Assembly (NCBI RefSeq): GCF_024679095.1
Contig: NW_026112164.1
Coordinates: 621,074-685,073, forward strand
Source: Eriocheir sinensis
Taxonomy: Eukaryota; Arthropoda; Malacostraca; Decapoda; Varunidae
Length of the DNA stretch: 64,000 nt
Direction: 5' to 3'
Shown here: piece by piece, positions 11,901 through 28,000 of the stretch
Layout of the letters: each line of letters starts with the position of its first letter
How positions within the stretch are numbered: position 1 is the first letter of the stretch
Made by a program: the position numbers and the translations under genes
The notes under the pieces: model-generated
What the model saw: the letters and a program-made list of their open reading frames with translations, nothing else
The model's database searches: none
What the model was told of the DNA's origin: nothing

Positions 11901-14485
11901 AAAATAAATACACAGAATATCAATAAAATAATGTAAATTTGTATGAAAATAAAGATGCAAAATTCCCAAAAATTATCGCATTTTTTATAAAAATATATTT
12001 ACCAAAATACACATAAAATATTTAAATTTGTATTGAAATAAATATACAAAATTCATATACAGTAAGGTAAATTTGTATTGAAAGAGATATTCAAAAATAC
12101 ATATAAAACAATGTAAATTTATTTCAAAATATATATACGAATACACATAAAATAAAGTAGATTTCTATAGAAATATATATACAAAATACATATGAAATTA
12201 TGTAAATACGTATAGAAATATATATATGCAAAATACATATCAAATAATGTAAATTCATGTCAAAATAAATAAACAAAATATCATGAAAAGAATGTGTATT
12301 TGTATGAAAATAGATAATAGATAATAAATTTGTATAAAATATATATGCAAGATACACATTAAATAATGTAAATATGTATAAAAAGTATATACAAAAACAA
12401 ATAGAATAATGTAAAATCGTATCAAAATAAATACACTGAATATTAATAAAATAATGTAAATTTGTATGAAAATAAAGATGCAAAATTCATAAAATAGCGC
12501 ATTTCTTATAAAAATATATATACCAAAATACACATAATATATTTAAATTTGTATTGAAATAAATATACAAAATGCACATACAATAAGGTAAATTTGTATT
12601 GAAAGAGATATGCAAAAATACAAAAAAACAATGTAAATTTGTTTCAAAATATATATACGAATAGAAATAAAAAAACGTAGATTTCTATAAAAATATATAT
12701 ACAAAATACACATAAAATTAAGTAAATACTTATAAAAAAATGTATACAAAATACACATAAAATAATGTAAATTCGAATTAAAATAAATAAACAAAATGCC
12801 AATAAAAGAATGTGTATTTGGATAAATATAAATATACTAAATACACATACAAAATAAGCATAAAATAAGGTAGATTTGTAATAAAATATATGTACAAAAT
12901 TCACATAAAATAATGTAAATTTATATGAAAATATATATACAAATACACATAAAATACCATGAATCTGTATAAAAATATATATTCAAAATAAATATTAAAT
13001 AATGATAAAAGCGTATAAAAATATATATACAAAGTACATATAAAATGAAAATTAAGATGCAAAATACCTATAAAATAACGCATTTTTTATAAAATTATTG
13101 ATACCAAAATACACATAAAATATTTGAACTTGTATTAAGATAAATATACAAAATGCACATACAATAAGGTAAATTTGTATTGAAATAGATATGCAAAATA
13201 CATATAAAATAATGTAAATTTGTTTCAAAATATATATACGAATACACATAAAATAACGTAGATTTCTATAAAATTACATATGCAAAATACACATAAAATT
13301 AAGTAAATACGTATAAAAAAATATACAAAATACACATAAAATAATGTAAATTGTATAAATGTAAATACAAAATATACAAATAAAAGAATGTGTATTTGTA
13401 TAAATATAAATATACAAAATGCACATAAAATAACGTAAATTTATATAAAACTATATACATAAAATAACGCAAATATCTATCAAAATAAATGTACAAAAAT
13501 GAACATTAAATAAATTTGCATAAAAATATATATACAAAACACACATTAGATAATGTAAATGAGTATAAAATATGTACACAAAATACCTATGAAAAAATCT
13601 AAATTCGTATCGAATTAAATTAAGAAATACCAATAAAATAATGTAGTTTTGGATGAAAATATATATACAAAATACAAATAAAATAACCTAAATACAAATA
13701 CAAATATACACATAAAATAATTTAAAATTGAATTAAATAAATATACAAAATAAACATAAAATAAGGTAAATTTGTAATGAAATATATGAAAAAATACACA
13801 TAAAATAATATAAATTTGTATGAAAATATATATACAAATACACATTAAATAACATGAATTTGTATAAAATTTGTATCAAAAATATACTAATGCACACAAT
13901 AAAATAACGTAATTTTTTATTTAAATGAATATACAAAATACACATAAAATAATTTCAATACGTAGAAAAATATATATACAAAAACACATAAAATAATGTA
14001 AATATGTATGAAAATATATAAACAAATACTCATAAAATAATGTAAATTTGGATAAAATATATATCATAAAATAATGTAAACTCGTATCAAAATAAATAAA
14101 CAAAATACCAATAAAAGAATGTGTATTTGTATGAATATAAATATACAAAATACACATAAAATAACGTAAATTTATATAAAACTATATACAAAATACACAG
14201 AAGTAATTAAATTTGTATGAAAATATATACAAAATACACACGATATAAGCTAAATTTGAATTGAAATATATATACAAAATACATGAAATAAAGTAAATTG
14301 GTATCAAAATATTTATACAAATACACATATAATAACGTAAATTTGTATGAAAATATATAAACAAAATACACATTAAATAATGTAAATACGTATAAAAAAT
14401 ATGTACAAAATACACATATAATCATGTAATTCGTATCAAAATAAATAAACAAAATACCAATAAAATAATATAAATTTGTATGAGT
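8922..14485 (-). repeat. Long 45-bp satellite block, T-rich strand on minus
   Basis: A 5.6-kb uninterrupted run. The part around 10240-11000 is homologous to 61060-61840, including a monomer pair with the unusual join CACATACTGTAAGGTAAA. From about 11000 it is the first copy of the 5.69-kb tandem unit. The marker GATAATAGATAATAA is at 12313. The longest minus-strand open stretch is 132 codons (9345-9743), with satellite composition only. Confidence 0.9.
9511..9528 (-). other. Half of inversion junction J2 without an inversion
   Basis: GTATGAGTAAACGTGTAT is the same as the left half of the junction at 14479-14496, but here it continues into an ordinary monomer of the same orientation. This suggests that a junction copy was later recombined or converted. 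Confidence 0.6.
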
Positions 14486-14499
14486 AAACGTGTATGTTG

Positions 14500-15420
14500 C
14501 ATATTTTTTCAATACAAATTTACCTTATTATATACGCATTTTGTATATTAATTTTAATACAAATTTAATTATTCGAAGTGTATTTTGTATCTGTATTTTA
14601 TAAACTTATTCTTTATTTTTGTTTATTTTGCATCTTTATTTTCATACAAATTTACATTATTTTATTGATATTCTGCTCATTCATTTTGATAGGAATTGAC
14701 ATTATTCTATGTGTATTTTGTATATATTTTTCATACAAATTTACGTTATTTTATGTGTAATTGTTTATATATTTTGACACAAATTTACAATATTTTATGG
14801 GTATTTTGTATATACATTTCAAAAGAAATTTACCAAGTTTGATGTGTATTTTGTATATCTATTTTCATACAAACTCAAATTATTATGTATTTTTGTATAT
14901 ATTTTAATACAAATTTTAGTTATGTTATGTGTATTTTGTAAATTTATTTTATTCAAATATTTATTATTTTACTGGTGTTTTGTTGATTTATATTGATGAA
15001 TTTACATTATTTTATATGTACTTTGTATATATTTTTATACGCCTTTCCATTATTTAATATTTATTTTGAATATATATTTTTATACAAATTCATGGTATTT
15101 TATGTGTATTTGTATATATATTTTCATATAAATTTACATTATTTTATGTGTATTTTGTACATATATGTTATTACAAATCTACCTTATTTTATGTTTATTT
15201 TGTATGTGTATTTTGTATATTTATATTTATCCAAATACACATTCTTTTATTGGTATTTTGTTAATTTATTTTAATTCGAATTTACGTTCTTTTATCGGAA
15301 TTTTATTTATTTATTTTGATACGAATTTTCAATTTTAGGTGTAATTGATATATATAATTTTATACTTAGTTACATAATTTTATATGTATTTTGAATATAT
15401 ATTTTCATAGAAATTTACTC
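14500..15420 (+). repeat. 45-bp satellite block, T-rich strand on plus
   Basis: Inverted block inside the first 5.69-kb unit. It starts at junction J2 (GAGTAAACGTGTATGTTGCA, 14482-14501) and ends near 15420 at a switch reading ACTCTATATGTAAATG. Its paralogue is 20190-21118, and the opposite-strand relative is 28524-28970. Confidence 0.88.
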
Positions 15421-15424
15421 TATA

Positions 15425-18400
15425 TGTAAATGTATAGAAAATACACGTGAAATAATCTAAATTCGTATCGAAATAAATTAACAAAATACCGATAAAATAA
15501 TGTAATTTTGAATGAAAATATATATAGAAAATACACATAAAATAACGTAAATACCAATGAATATATACACATAAAATGATTTGAATTTGAATGAAAATAG
15601 ATAAAAAATAAACTTAAAAAAAGGCAAATTTATAATGAAATATATATACAAAATTCACATAAAATAATGTAGATCTGTTTCAAAATATATATACGAATAC
15701 ACATCAAATAACGTAGATTTCTATAGAAATATATATACAAAATACACATGAAAATGTTGTAAATACGTATAAAAATATATATACAAAATACACATTAAAT
15801 AATGTAAATTCGTGTCAAAATAAATAATTAAAATATCAATAAAATAATGTAAATTTTTATGAGAAAACATATACAAATACATATAAAATAACGCTAATTT
15901 CCATAAAAATATATGTCCAAAAATAAACGTAAAATAAAGTAACTTTGGATAAAAATATATATACAAAACACACATTAAATAATGTAAATGCGTACATAAA
16001 ATAACCTAAATTTGTATAAAACTATATACAAAAATACATAAAAATAATTTAAATTTGAATAAAAAGAAATATACAAAATATACATAAAATTAGGTTAATT
16101 TGTATTGAAATACATATACAAAATATATATAAAATAATGTAAATTTGAAAGAAAATATATAAACAAATACACATATAATAACGTAAATTTGTATGAAATA
16201 TATAATCAAAATACACATTAAATAATGTAACTATGTATAAAAAAATATATACAAAACACAAATAGAATAATGTAAAATCGTATCAAAATATATACACAGA
16301 ATATTAATAAAATAATGTAAATTTGTATGAAAATTAAGATGCAAAATACCTATAAAATAACGCACTTTTTATAAAAATATTGATACCAAAATACACATAA
16401 AATATTTGAATTTGTATTAAAATATATATACAAAATGCACATACAATAAGGTAAATTTGTATTGAAATAGATATGCAAAATACATATAAAATAATGTAAA
16501 TTTGTTTCAAAATATATATACGAATACACATAAAATAACGTAGATTTCTATATAAATACATATACAAAATACACATAATATTAAGCAAATACGTATAAAA
16601 AAAATATGTACAAAATACACATAAAATAATGTAAATTGTATAAATGTAAATAAACAATATACTAATAAAAGAATGTGTATTTTTAAAATACACATAAAAT
16701 AACTTAGATTTATATAAAAATATATACACATAAAATGAAGTAAATACGTATAAAATAATGAATACAAAAAATACATAAAAATCGTATCAAAATAAATAAA
16801 CAAAATACTAGTAAAAGAATGTGTATTTGTATAAATATAAATATACAAAAAACACATAAAATATCGTAAATTTGTATAAAACTATATACAAAAATACACA
16901 GAAGTAATTAAATTTGTATGAAAATATATATACAAAATACAGCTAAAATGAGCTAAATTTAATTTGAAATGTACATACAAAATACATAAAATAATGTAAA
17001 TCTGTATCAAAATATTTATACAAATACATATAATAACGTAGATTTGTTTAAAATATATAAACCAACTACACATTAAGTAATGTAAATACGTATAAAAATA
17101 TGTACAAAATACACATATAATCATGTAATTCGTATCAAAATAAATAAACAAAATAGCAATAAAATAATGTAATTTGTATGAGAAAACATATACAAATAAT
17201 GCAAATTTCTACAAAAATATGTACAAAAATGCACATAAAATAAAGTAAATTTGCAAAAAAAATATATATACAAAACACACTAAATAATGTAAATGCGTAC
17301 ATAAAATAACCTAAATTTGTATAAAACTATATACAAAAATACACAAAAATAATTTAAATTTGTTTGAAATGAAATATACAAAATACACATAAAATTAGGT
17401 AAATTTGTATTGAAATACATATACAAAATACACATCAAATAATGTAAATTTGAATGAAAATATATAAACAAATACACTTAAAATAACGTAAATTTGTATA
17501 ATATATATGCAAGATACACATTAAATAATGTAAATGTGTATAAAAAATATATTTACAAAAAACAAATAGAATAATGTAAAATCGTATTAAAATAAATACA
17601 CAGAATATCAATAAAATAATGTAAATTTGTATGAAAATAAAGATGCAAAATTCCCAAAAATTATCGCATTTTAAAAAAAAATATATTTACGAAAATACAC
17701 ATAAAATATTTAAATTTGTATTGAAATAAATATACAAAATGCATATACAGTAAGGTAAATTTGTATTGAAAGAGATATTCAAAAATACATATAAAACAAT
17801 GTAAATTTGTTTCAAAATATATATACGAATACACGTAAAATAAAGTAGATTTCTATAGAAATATATATACAAAATACATATGAAATTATGTAAATACGTA
17901 TAAAAATATATATACAAAATACATATCAAATAATGTAAATTCGTGTCAAAATAAATAAACAAAATATCATGAAAAGAATGTGTATTTGTATGAAAATAGA
18001 TAATAGATAATAAATTTGTATAAAATATATATGCAAGATACACATTAAATAATGTAAATATGTATAAAAAAGTATATACAAAAATCAAATAGAATAATGT
18101 AAAATCGTATCAAAATAAATACACCGAATATTAATAAAATAATGTAAATTTGTATGAAAATAAAGATGCAAAATTCCCATAAAATAGCGCATTTCTTATA
18201 AAAATATATATACCAAAATACACATAATATATTTAAATTTGTATTGAAATAAATATACAAAATGCACATACAATAAGGTAAATTTGTATTGAAAGAGATA
18301 TGCAAAAATACAAAAAAACAATGTAAATTTGTTTCAAAATATATATACGAATAGAAATAAAAAACGTAGATTTCTATAAAATATATATACAAAATACACA

Positions 18401-20178
18401 TAAAATTAAGTAAATACTTATAATAAAATTTATACAAAATACATAAAATAATGTAAATTCGAATTAAAATAAATAAACAAAATGCCAATAAAAGAATGTG
18501 TATTTGGATAAATATAAATATACTAAATACACATACAAAATAAGCATAAAATAAGGTAGATTTGTAATAAAATATATGTACAAAATTACATAAAATAATG
18601 TAAATTTATATGAAAATATATATACAAATACACATAAAATACCATGAATCTGTATAAAATATATATTCAAAATAAATATTAAATAATGATAAAAGCGTAT
18701 AAAATATATATACAAAGTACATATAAAATGAAAATTAAGATGCAAAATACCTATAAAATAACGCATTTTTATAAAATTATTGATACCAAAATACACATAA
18801 AATATTTGAACTTGTATTAAGATAAATATACAAAATGCACATACAATAAGGTAAATTTGTATTGAAATAGATATGCAAAATACATATAAAATAATGTAAA
18901 TTTGTTTCAAAATATATATACGAATACACATAAAATAACGTAGATTTCTATAAAATTACATATGCAAAATACACATAAAATTAAGTAAATACGTATAAAA
19001 AAATATATACAAAATACACATAAAATAATGTAAATTCGTATAAATGTAAATAAACAATATACCAATAAAAGAATGTGTATTTGTATAAATATAAATATAC
19101 AAAATGCACATAAAATAACGTAAATTTATATAAAACTATATACATAAAATAACGCAAATATCTATCAAAATAAATGTACAAAAATGAACATTAAATAAAT
19201 TTGCATAAAAATATATATACAAAACACACATTAGATAATGTAAATGAGTATAAAAATATGTATACAAAATACCTATGAAACAATCTAAATTCGTATCGAA
19301 TTAAATTAAGAAATACCAATAAAATAATGTAGTTTTGGATGAAAATATATATACAAAATACAAATAAAATAACCTAAATACAAATACAAATATACACATA
19401 AAATAATTTAAAATTGAATTAAATAAATATACAAAATAAACATAAAATAAGGTAAATTTGTAATGAAATATATGAAAAAATACACATAAAATAATATAAA
19501 TTTGTATGAAAATATATATACAAATACACATTAAATAACATGAATTTGTATAAAATTTGTATCAAAAAATATACTAATGCACACAATAAAATAACGTAAT
19601 TTTTTTATTTAAATGAATATACAAAATACACATAAAATAATTTCAATACGTAGAAAAATATATATACAAAAAACACATAAAATAATGTAAATATGTATGA
19701 AAATATATAAACAAATACTCATAAAATAATGTAAATTTGGATAAAATATATATCATAAAATAATGTAAATTCGTATCAAAATAAATAAACAAAATACCAA
19801 TAAAAGAATGTGTATTTGTATGAATATAAATATACAAAATACACATAAAATAACGTAAATTTATATAAAACTATATACAAATTACACAGAAGTAATTAAA
19901 TTTGTATGAAAATATATACAAAATACACACGATATAAGCTAAATTTGAATTGAAATATATATACAAAATACATGAAATAAAGTAAATTGGTATCAAAATA
20001 TTTATACAAATACACATATAATAACGTAAATTTGTATGAAAATATATAAACAAAATACACATTAAATAATGTAAATACGTATAAAAAATTATGTACAAAA
20101 TACACATATAATCATGTAATTCGTATCAAAATAAATAAACAAAATACCAATAAAATAATATAAATTTGTATGAGTAAA
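15425..20178 (-). repeat. 45-bp satellite block, T-rich strand on minus
   Basis: Spans the border between the two 5.69-kb units at 17279. The sequence from 16386 has the phase of window position 1. The marker GATAATAGATAATAA is at 17999. Open minus-strand stretches reach 155 codons (18464-18931) with satellite composition only. Confidence 0.9.
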
Positions 20179-20189
20179 CGTGTATGTTG

Positions 20190-21118
20190 CATATTTTTTC
20201 AATACAAATTTACCTTATTATATACGCATTTTGTATATTAATTTTAATACAAATTTAATTATTCGAAGTGTATTTTTGTATCTGTATTTTTATAAACTTA
20301 TTCTTTATTTTTTGGTTATTTTGCATCTTTATTTTCATACAAATTTACATTATTTTATTGATATTCTGCTCATTCATTTTGATAGGAATTGACATTATTC
20401 TATGTGTATTTTGTATATATTTTTCATACAAATTTACGTTATTTTATGTGTAATTGTTTATATATTTTGACACAAATTTACAATATTTTATGGGTATTTT
20501 GTATATACATTTCAAAAGAAATTTACCAAGTTTGATGTGTATTTTGTATATCTATTTTCATACAAACTCAAATTATTGCTATGTATTTTTGTATATATTT
20601 TAATCAAAAATTTAGTTATGTTATGTGTATTTTGTAAATTTATTTTTATTCAAATATTTATTATTTTACTGGTGTTTTGTTGATTTATATTGATACGAAT
20701 TTACATTATTTTATATGTACTTTGTATATATATTTTTATACGCCTTTCCATTATTTAATATTTATTTTGAATATATATTTTTATACAAATTCATGGTATT
20801 TATGTGTATTTGTATATATATTCATATAAATTTACATTATTTATGTGTATTTTGTACATATATGTTATTACAAATCTACCTTATTTTATGTTTATTTTGT
20901 ATGTGTATTTTGTATATTTATATTTATCCAAATACACATTCTTTTATTGGTATTTTGTTAATTTATTTTAATTCGAATTTACGTTCTTTTATCGGAATTT
21001 TATTTATTTATTTTGATACGAATTTTCAATTTTTTAGGTGTAATTGATATATATAATTTTATACTTAGTTACATAATTTTATATGTATTTTGAATATATA
21101 TTTTCATAGAAATTTACT
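20190..21118 (+). repeat. 45-bp satellite block, T-rich strand on plus
   Basis: Second copy of the inverted block of the 5.69-kb unit, about 5.69 kb from 14500-15420 and nearly identical to it apart from one- to three-base indels in A/T runs. Confidence 0.88.
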
Positions 21119-21119
21119 C

Positions 21120-24100
21120 TATATGTAAATGTATAGAAAATACACGTGAAATAATCTAAATTCGTATCGAAATAAATTAACAAAATACCGATAAAATAAT
21201 GTAATTTTGAATGAAAATATATATAGAAAATACACATAAAATAACGTAAATACCAATGAATATATACACATAAAATGATTTGAATTTGAATGAAAATAGA
21301 TAAAAATAAACTTAAAAAAAGGCAAATTTATAATGAAATATATATACAAAATTCACATAAAATAATGTAGATCTGTTTGAAAATATATATACGAATACAC
21401 ATCAAATAACGTAGATTTCTATAGAAATATATATACAAAATACACATGAAAATGTTGTAAATACGTATAAAAATATATATACAAAATACACATTAAATAA
21501 TGTAAATTCGTGTCAAAATAAATAATTAAAATATCAATAAAATAATGTAAATTTTTATGAGAAAACATATACAAATACATATAAAATAACGCTAATTTCC
21601 ATAAAAATATATGTCCAAAAATAAACGTAAAATAAAGTAACTTTGGATAAAAATATATATACAAAACACACATTAAATAATGTAAATGCGTACATAAAAT
21701 AACCTAAATTTGTATAAAACTATATACAAAAATACATAAAAATAATTTAAATTTGAATAAAAAGAAATATACAAAATATACATAAAATTAGGTTAATTTG
21801 TATTGAAATACATATACAAAATATATATAAAATAATGTAAATTTGAAAGAAAATATATAAACAAATACACATATAATAACGTAAATTTGTATGAAATATA
21901 TAATCAAAATACACATTAAATAATGTAACTATGTATAAAAAAAATATATACAAAACACAAATAGAATAATGTAAAATCGTATCAAAATATATACACAGAA
22001 TATTAATAAAATAATGTAAATTTGTATGAAAATTAAGATGCAAAATACCTATAAAATAACGCACTTTTTATAAAAATATTGATACCAAAATACACATAAA
22101 ATATTTGAATTTGTATTAAAATATATATACAAAATGCACATACAATAAGGTAAATTTGTATTGAAATAGATATGCAAAATACATATAAAATAATGTAAAT
22201 TTGTTTCAAAATATATATACGAATACACATAAAATAACGTAGATTTCTATATAAATACATATACAAAATACACATAATATTAAGCAAATACGTATAAAAA
22301 AAATATGTACAAAATACACATAAAATAATGTAAATTCGTATAAATGTAAATAAACAATATACCAATAAAAGAATGTGTATTTATAAAATACACATAAAAT
22401 AACGTAGATTTCTATAAAAATAGATAAATACACATAAAATGAAGTAAATACGTATAAAATAATGAATACAAAAAATACATAAAAATCGTATCAAAATAAA
22501 TAAACAAAATACCAGTAAAAGAATGTGTATTTGTATAAATATAAATATACAAAAAACACATAAAATATCGTAAATTTGTATAAAACTATATACAAAAATA
22601 CACAGAAGTAATTAAATTTGTATGAAAATATATATACAAAATACAGCTAAAATGAGCTAAATTTAATTTGAAATGTACATACAAAATACATAAAATAATG
22701 TAAATCTGTATCAAAATATTTATACAAATACATATAATAACGTAGATTTGTTTAAAAATATATAAACAAAATACACATTAAGTAATGTAAATACGTATAA
22801 AAATATGTACAAAATACACATATAATCATGTAATTCGTATCAAAATAAATAAACAAAATAGCAATAAAATAATGTAAATTTGTATGAGAAAACATATACA
22901 AATAACGCAAATTTCTATAAAAATATATGTACAAAAATGCACATAAAAATAAAGTAAATTTGCAAAAAAAAAATATATACAAAACACACACTAAATAATG
23001 TAAATGCGTACATAAAATAACCTAAATTTGTATAAAACTATATACAAAAATACACAAAAATAATTTAAATTTGTTTGAAATGAAATATACAAAATACACA
23101 TAAAATTAGGTAAATTTGTATTGAAATACATATACAAAATACACATCAAATAATGTAAATTTGAATGAAAATATATAAACAAATACACTTAAAATAACGT
23201 AAATTTGTATAATATATATGCAAGATACACATTAAATAATGTAAATGTGTATAAAAAATATATTTACAAAAACAAATAGAATAATGTAAAATCGTATTAA
23301 AATAAATACACAGAATATCAATAAAATAATGTAAATTTGTATGAAAATAAAGATGCAAAATTCCCAAAAATTATCGCATTTTTAAAAAAAATATATTTAC
23401 GAAAATACACATAAAATATTTAAATTTGTATTGAAATAAATATACAAAATGCATATACAGTAAGGTAAATTTGTATTGAAAGAGATATTCAAAAATACAT
23501 ATAAAACAATGTAAATTTGTTTCAAAATATATATACGAATACACGTAAAATAAAGTAGATTTCTATAGAAATATATATACAAAATACATATGAAATTATG
23601 TAAATACGTATAAAATATATATACAAAATACATATCAAATAATGTAAATTCGTGTCAAAATAAATAAACAAAATATCATGAAAAGAATGTGTATTTGTAT
23701 GAAAATAGATAATAGATAATAAATTTGTATAAAATATATATGCAAGATACACATTAAATAATGTAAATATGTATAAAAAAGTATATACAAAAAACAAATA
23801 GAATAATGTAACATCGTATCAAAATAAATACACCGAATATTAATAAAATAATGTAAATTTGTATGAAAATAAAGATGCAAAATTCCCATAAAACAGCGCA
23901 TTTCTTATAAAAATATATATACCAAAATACACATAAAATATTTAAATTTGCATTGAAATAAATATACAAAATGTACATACTATAAGGTAAATTTGTATTG
24001 AAATAGATATGCAAAATACAGATAAAACAATGTAAATTTGTTTCAAAATATATATACGAATACAAATAAAAAAACGTAGATTTCTATAAAGATATATTCA

Positions 24101-24603
24101 AAATACACATAAAATTAAGTAAATACGTATAAAAAAATGTATACAAAATACACATAAAATAATGTAAATTCGATTTAAAATAAATAAACAAAATACCAAT
24201 AAAAGAATGTGTATTTGGATAAATATAAATATACAAAATACATATACAAAATAAACATAAAATAAGGTAGATATGTAATAAAATATATGTACAAAATACA
24301 CATAAAATAATGTAAATTTATATGAAATATATATACAAATACACATAAAATACCATGAATTTGTATAAAAATATATATTCAAAATAAATATTAAATAATG
24401 TACAAGCGTATAAAAATATATATACAAAGTACATATAAAATAATGTAAATTCGTATCAATATAAATCAACAAAATACCAATAAAATAATATATTTTTGAA
24501 TTAAAATAAATTTACAAAATACACATAACATAACTAAAATTTCTATTAAAATATATACAAAAATACATAGAAATGATTTGAGTTTGTATGAAATTAGATA
24601 TAC
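21120..24603 (-). repeat. 45-bp satellite block, T-rich strand on minus
   Basis: Contains the third anchor of the 5.69-kb unit at 22990 and the counterpart of window position 1 at 22085. From 22085 to about 25030 it parallels 1-2937 nearly base for base. The marker GATAATAGATAATAA is at 23708. Confidence 0.9.
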
Positions 24604-24663
24604 AAAATCTGATAATGTGATTTTATATTATTTTTTATAAAATCTGAATTTTGTTTATTGAAT
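24604..24663. other. Inversion junction with non-monomer DNA (J3 copy)
   Basis: Second copy of the junction at 2511-2570, with the same AAAATCTGAT direct repeat and the same switch of satellite orientation. Confidence 0.7.
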
Positions 24664-25095
24664 TTGAAACGAATTTACCTTATTTTGTATATCTATTTTC
24701 ATACAAATTAAAATACTTCTGTGTATTTTTGTATATAGTTTTATATAAATTTACGTTATTTTATGTGTATTTTGTATATTTATATTTATACAAATACGCA
24801 TTCTTTTATTGGTATTTTGTATATTTATTTTGATGCGAATTTACATTATTTTATGTGTATTTTGTATACATTTTTTTATACGAATTTACTTCATTTTATG
24901 TGTATTTTGTATGTATATTTTTATAGAAATCTACGTTATTTTATGTGTATTCGTATATATATTTTGAAACAAATTTACATTGTTTTATATGTATTTTGCA
25001 TATCTATTTCAATACAAATTTACCTTATTGTATGTATTTTTTAAATATTTATTTTAATACAAATTTAATTTTTTTATGTGTATTTTGGTATATAT
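24664..25095 (+). repeat. 45-bp satellite block, T-rich strand on plus
   Basis: Counterpart of 2571-2937, without a transposon. Around the insertion point it reads TTACCTTATTGTATG, so it is an unfilled but slightly diverged site. It ends at an irregular join (GGTATATATGGAGAGGTAAA, about 25087-25106) that contains the only GGAGAGG-like bases in this satellite stretch. Confidence 0.85.
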
Positions 25096-25099
25096 GGAG

Positions 25100-28000
25100 A
25101 GGTAAATTTGTATTGAAAGAGATATTCAAAAACACATATAAAACAATGTAAATTTGTTTCAAAATATATATACGAATACACATAAAATAACGTAGATTTC
25201 AATAAAAATATATTCAAAATACACATAAAATGAAGTAAATACGTATAAAAAAAATGAATACAAAATACACATAAAAATCGTATCAAAATAAATAAACAAA
25301 ATACCAGTAAAAGAATGTGTATTTGTATAAATATAAATATACAAAATACACAAAAAATATCGTAAATTTGTATAAAACTATATACAAAAATACACAGAAG
25401 TAATTAAATTTGTATGAAAATATATATACAAAATACAGCTAAAATAAGCTAAATTTGAATTGAAATGTACATACAAAATACATAAAATAATGTAAATCTG
25501 TATCAAAATATTTATACAAATACATATAATAACGTAGATTTGTTTAAAAATATATAAACAAAACACACATTAAGTAATGTAAATACGTATAAAAAATATG
25601 TACAAAATACACATATAATCATGTAACTCGTATCAAAATTAATAAACAAAATAGCAATAAAATAATGTAAATTTGTATGAGAAAACATATACAAATAACG
25701 CAAATTTCTATAAAAATATATGTACAAAAATGCACATAAAATAAAGTAAATTTGCATAAATATATATAAACAAAACACACACTAATTAATGTAAATGCGT
25801 ACATAAAATAACCTAAATTTGTATAAAACTATATACAAAAATACACAAAAATAATTTACATTCGTTTGAAAAGAAATATACAAAATACACATAAAATTAT
25901 GTAAATTTTTATTGAAATACATATACAAAATACACATCAAATAATGTAAATTTGAATTAAAATATATAAACAAATACACTTAAAATACCGTAAATTTGTA
26001 TAAAATATATATGCAAGATACCCATTAAATAATGTAAATGTGTATAAAAAAATATATACAAAAAACAAATAGAATAATGTAAAATCGTATCAAAATAAAT
26101 ACACAGAATATCAATAAAATAATGTATATTTGTATGAAAATAAAGATCCTAAATTCCCAAAAATTATCGCATTTTTTATAAAAATATATTTACCAAAATA
26201 CACATAAAATATTTAAATTTGTATTGAAATAATTATGCAAAATGCATATACAGTAAGGTAAATTTGTATTGAAAGAGATATTCAAAAATACATATAAAAC
26301 AATGTAAATCTGTTTCAAAATATATATACGAATACACATAAAATAAAGTAGATTTCTATAGAAATATATATACAAAATACATATGAAATTATGTAAATAC
26401 GCATAAAAATATATATACAAAATACATATCAAATAATGTAAATTCGTGTCAAAATAAATAAACAAAATATCATGAAAAGAATGTGTATTTGTATGAAAAT
26501 AGATAATAGATAATAAATTTGTATAAAATATATATGCAAGATACACATTAAATAATGTAAATATGTATAAAAAAGTATATACAAAAAACAAATAGAATAA
26601 TGTAACATCGTATCAAAATAAATACCCCGAATATTAATAAAATAATGTAAATTTGTATGAAAATAAAGATGCAAAATTCCCATAAAATAGCGCATTTCTT
26701 ATAAAAATATATATACCAAAATACACATAAAATATTTAAATTTGCATTGAAATAAATATACAAAATGCACATACAATAAGGTAAATTTGTATTGAAAGAG
26801 ATATTCAAAAATACATATAAAATAATGTAAATTTGTTTCAAAATATATACGAATTCAAATAAAAAAACGTAGATTTCTATAAAAATATATATATAAAATA
26901 CACATAAAATTAAGTAAATACGTATAAAAAAATGTATACAAAATGCACATAAAATAATGTAATTTCGAATTAAAATAAATGTAAATTTGAATGAAAATAT
27001 AAAAACAAATACACTTAAAATAACGTAAATTTGTATAAAATATATATGCAAGATACACATTAAATAATGTAAATGTGTATAAAAAAATATATACAAAAAA
27101 CAAATAGAATAATGTAAAATCGTATAAAAAAAAATACACAGAATATCAATAAAATAATGTAAATTTGTATGAAAATAAAGATGCAAAATTCTCAAAAATT
27201 ATCGCATTTTTTTATAAAAATATATATACCAAAATACACATAAAATATTTAAATTTGTATTGAAATAAATATACAAAATGCATATACAGTAAGGTAAATT
27301 TGTATTAAAAGAGATATTCAAAAATACATATAAAACAATGTAAATTTGTTTCAAAATATATATACGAATAAACATATAATAAAGTAGATTTCTATGGAAA
27401 TTTATATACAAAATACATATGAAATTATGTAAATACGTATAAAAATATATATACAAAATACATATCAAATAATGTAAATTCGTGTCAAAATAAATAAAAA
27501 AAATATCATGAAAAGAATGTGTATTTGTATAAAAATAGATAAAAGATAATAAATTTGTATAAAATATATATGCAAGATACTCATTAAATAATGTAAATAT
27601 GTATAAAAAAAAAAGTGTATGCAAAAAACAAATAGAATAATGTAAATTCGTATCAAAATAAATACACCGAATATTAATAAAATAATGTAAATTTGTATGA
27701 AAATAAAGATGCAAAATTCCCATAAAATAGCGCATTTCTTATAAAAATATATATACCAAAATACACATAAAATATTTAAATTTGTATTGAAATAAATATA
27801 CAAAATGCACATACAATAAGGTAAATTTGTATTGAAAGAGATATGCAAAAATACATATAAAACAATGTAAATTTGTTTCAAAATATATATACGAATACAA
27901 ATAAAAAAACGTAGATTTCTATAAAAATATATATACAAAATACACATAAAATTAAGTAAATACGTATAAAAAAATGTATACAAAATACACATAAAATAAT

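Larger units (their letters stand above)
11589..22990 (-). repeat. Tandem 5.69-kb higher-order unit, two copies
   Basis: The anchor ACTAAATAATGTAAATGCG occurs at 11589, 17279 and 22990, spacings of 5690 and 5711 bases. Within the two copies every monomer variant follows in the same order, including an internal inverted block (14500-15420 and 20190-21118). Examples are the inversion junction at 14489/20179 and the monomer group at 15721/21419. Homology continues left of 11589 and for about 1.2 kb right of 22990 with small indels. Confidence 0.85.
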
